From JAVBNA01 sp031551875 (GTDB taxonomy: Bacteria > Bacillota > Clostridia > Oscillospirales > Acutalibacteraceae): a stretch of DNA of 64,000 bases. Below are positions 63,163-64,000 of this stretch, piece by piece (position 1 is the first letter of the stretch; every line of letters begins with the position of its first letter). Position numbers and translations under genes: made by a program. Where the stretch lies: contig JAVBNA010000026.1 in NCBI GenBank assembly GCA_031551875.1, forward strand, positions 54,200 to 118,199. Direction: 5' to 3'. The notes under the pieces were generated by a model, which made no database searches, was not told where the DNA came from, and worked only from the letters and a program-made list of their open reading frames with translations.

Positions 63163-63335
63163 AAGCTCCCGAAGCCGTTAAGCCGGTGATTCAAACAAAA
63201 CTTAACCGTCTGGCTTTCACTCACCAATCGTTTGCACCGATTTTTCTCACAGGCTTCCTTTCTCAAAAAACGGAAAGGAACCCCTTTCGAATAGATGGAA
63301 CGACATAAAGCCGACCGCACTGCGGCGGTGTAAAG

Positions 63336-63373
63336 AAAGACGGTTTGAGAAAACATTTTCTCAAACCGTCTTT
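63336..63373. terminator. Bidirectional terminator between the HPr-like and lipoprotein genes
   Basis: AAAGACGGTTTGAGAAAA pairs with TTTTCTCAAACCGTCTTT around CA, a perfect 18 bp stem followed by Ts. Confidence 0.88.
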
Positions 63374-63386
63374 TCGTTTACAATAC

Positions 63387-63845
63387 TTATTTTGTGCGAA
63401 AATCAGAAATATTTAAATGGCCATCATAATCAAAATAATAGAAAAACCAGTTTTCGGTAATACGTTCCATTGCAAAAATGTTATTGCCATCTGATTCTTC
63501 CCAATAATATATTCCTTTTGTTTCAGATTCAGTCAAGGTCGGAATGCTATTATCAATTCCCGGAATGTCGTCAGAAGAAAAAACAATTCCCCAATATTGT
63601 CCTCCTAGCATACCCTGTGCATCGTAATCAAAGGTTATCATATCGCTTGTTTCCACGGTGTCAAAACTAATATAGCTAATATTCTTGATAGAAACATCAT
63701 CTGCTGATTTGGCAGTCAGTATGGTATCTTTAGCTGTTTCAAAATCATTCTGATTTTTTTCGAAGAATTTAACTGTCTGTTCTTTTGCTTGACTAAATGA
63801 CTTGTTAAAACTACATCCTAACAACATAAGAATCACAGTAATCAT
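63387..63845 (-). CDS. AT-rich lipoprotein of unknown function, 5' region cut by an IS
   Basis: The 152-residue protein has a short lipoprotein signal (MITVILMLLGC) with Cys11 and a soluble domain rich in aromatic and acidic residues (WEESDGNNIFAMERIT, FFYYFDYDGHLNI). I do not recognise a family, but the composition and the YYFD-DG ending resemble the lipoprotein at 49189-49923. The ATG is 12 nt from the insertion sequence end, so its original promoter and part of the ribosome binding region are gone. A longer frame starts inside the IS end. Confidence 0.65.
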   Translation of the reverse strand: MITVILMLLGCSFNKSFSQAKEQTVKFFEKNQNDFETAKDTILTAKSADDVSIKNISYISFDTVETSDMITFDYDAQGMLGGQYWGIVFSSDDIPGIDNSIPTLTESETKGIYYWEESDGNNIFAMERITENWFFYYFDYDGHLNISDFRTK

Positions 63846-63856
63846 AATAAGACCTA

Positions 63857-64000
63857 GGCAGTGTCTACACAAGTTAAGCAATAATCCTTAACCAAAGCAC
63901 AATAGCCGCTAGATTCACAGCTCCGAGGAAAGCGAGCAGCGTCTTCGCGTACCGTGTAGCCACACCGCGCCACCTCTTTAGCTTGAGGAACGCATTTTCT
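63857..64000 (-). mobile_element. Right end of an IS5-family (IS427-type) insertion sequence
   Basis: The element continues beyond the window. The likely end begins GGCAGTGTCTACACAAG at 63857, next to TA (63855-63856), the target duplication of IS427-type elements. Both the exact tip and the duplication are inferred, because the other end is not visible. Confidence 0.7.
63874..64000 (-). CDS. Transposase C-terminal fragment (IS5 family, partial at window edge)
   Basis: The last 41 residues are visible, ending in TAA at 63874-63876. The sequence ENAFLKLKRWRGVATRYAK is the C-terminal signature of the DDE transposase of IS5/IS427-type elements (final Glu of the DDE triad lies in this block). 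The gene begins beyond the right edge. Confidence 0.85.
   Translation of the reverse strand, partial: ENAFLKLKRWRGVATRYAKTLLAFLGAVNLAAIVLWLRIIA

Overview
The window looks like chromosomal DNA of a moderately GC-rich, Gram-positive anaerobe of the Clostridia, most likely an Oscillospirales/Ruminococcaceae-type gut bacterium. This placement is inferred from gene content. The evidence includes type I dockerins and cohesin-like domains on secreted glycosidases, Na+-translocating decarboxylase subunits, strong GGAGG ribosome binding sites, frequent GTG/TTG starts, type 3 (archaeal-like) ProRS, a LysM-CAP protein, and sigma-A promoters with 16-17 nt spacers.

Layout. 1-2.1 kb: the 5' part of an rlmA-like rRNA methyltransferase gene and a satD/DUF3307 pair. 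2.2-8.9 kb: a two-gene operon with a dockerin/cohesin/Ig-like protein and a giant GH2 beta-galactosidase. 8.9-10.4 kb: gene-poor DNA, a GIY-YIG protein and tRNA-Leu(UAA). 10.4-15.6 kb: a two-component system divergent from an ABC exporter, an arrangement like linearmycin resistance loci. 15.7-16.4 kb: purC. 16.8-21.5 kb: TetR repressor, MMPL exporter and a YhgE/Pip-like partner. 21.6-23.9 kb: a membrane protein, a LysM-CAP protein and an M23 protein. 24-26.8 kb: oadB-oadG-proS. 26.9-30 kb: a D,D-carboxypeptidase and a CHAP amidase. 30-36.4 kb: a second giant GH2 enzyme with its own cohesin and dockerin. 37.1-45 kb: the operon argGHCJBDF. 45.3-50.3 kb: a QueG-like protein, an oligopeptide-binding lipoprotein, a flavin reductase, a TIM-barrel protein, an AT-rich lipoprotein gene and a small unknown. 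50.5-53.2 kb: leuCD divergent from a LysR regulator. 53.6-62.6 kb: cysteine synthase, CorA, galM, an RsuA-type pseudouridine synthase, small regulators, an alpha/beta-hydrolase-fold protein and a B12-binding radical SAM enzyme. 62.9-64 kb: a small HPr-like protein, a second AT-rich lipoprotein gene and the end of an IS5-type insertion sequence.

How the parts work together. Two distant loci encode exported beta-galactosidases tied to the same C-terminal Ig-like/cohesin/dockerin tail. They suggest a small extracellular glycan-degrading assembly in which each dockerin-bearing chain also carries a cohesin. The arg operon holds every step from glutamate to arginine except carbamoyl phosphate supply and has an ArgR-type operator. 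However, argG has an in-frame amber codon at position 29, so the last steps may be off in this strain. Two envelope-defence export systems, each with a divergent regulator, lie close together.

The most unusual observations are the argG nonsense codon, the cohesin+dockerin tail shared by two loci, the LamG domain placed inside a GH2 catalytic barrel, the tetR/MMPL promoters sharing one palindromic -10 box, and enzyme-fold proteins with altered catalytic motifs. No CRISPR array, prophage or rRNA operon was seen.
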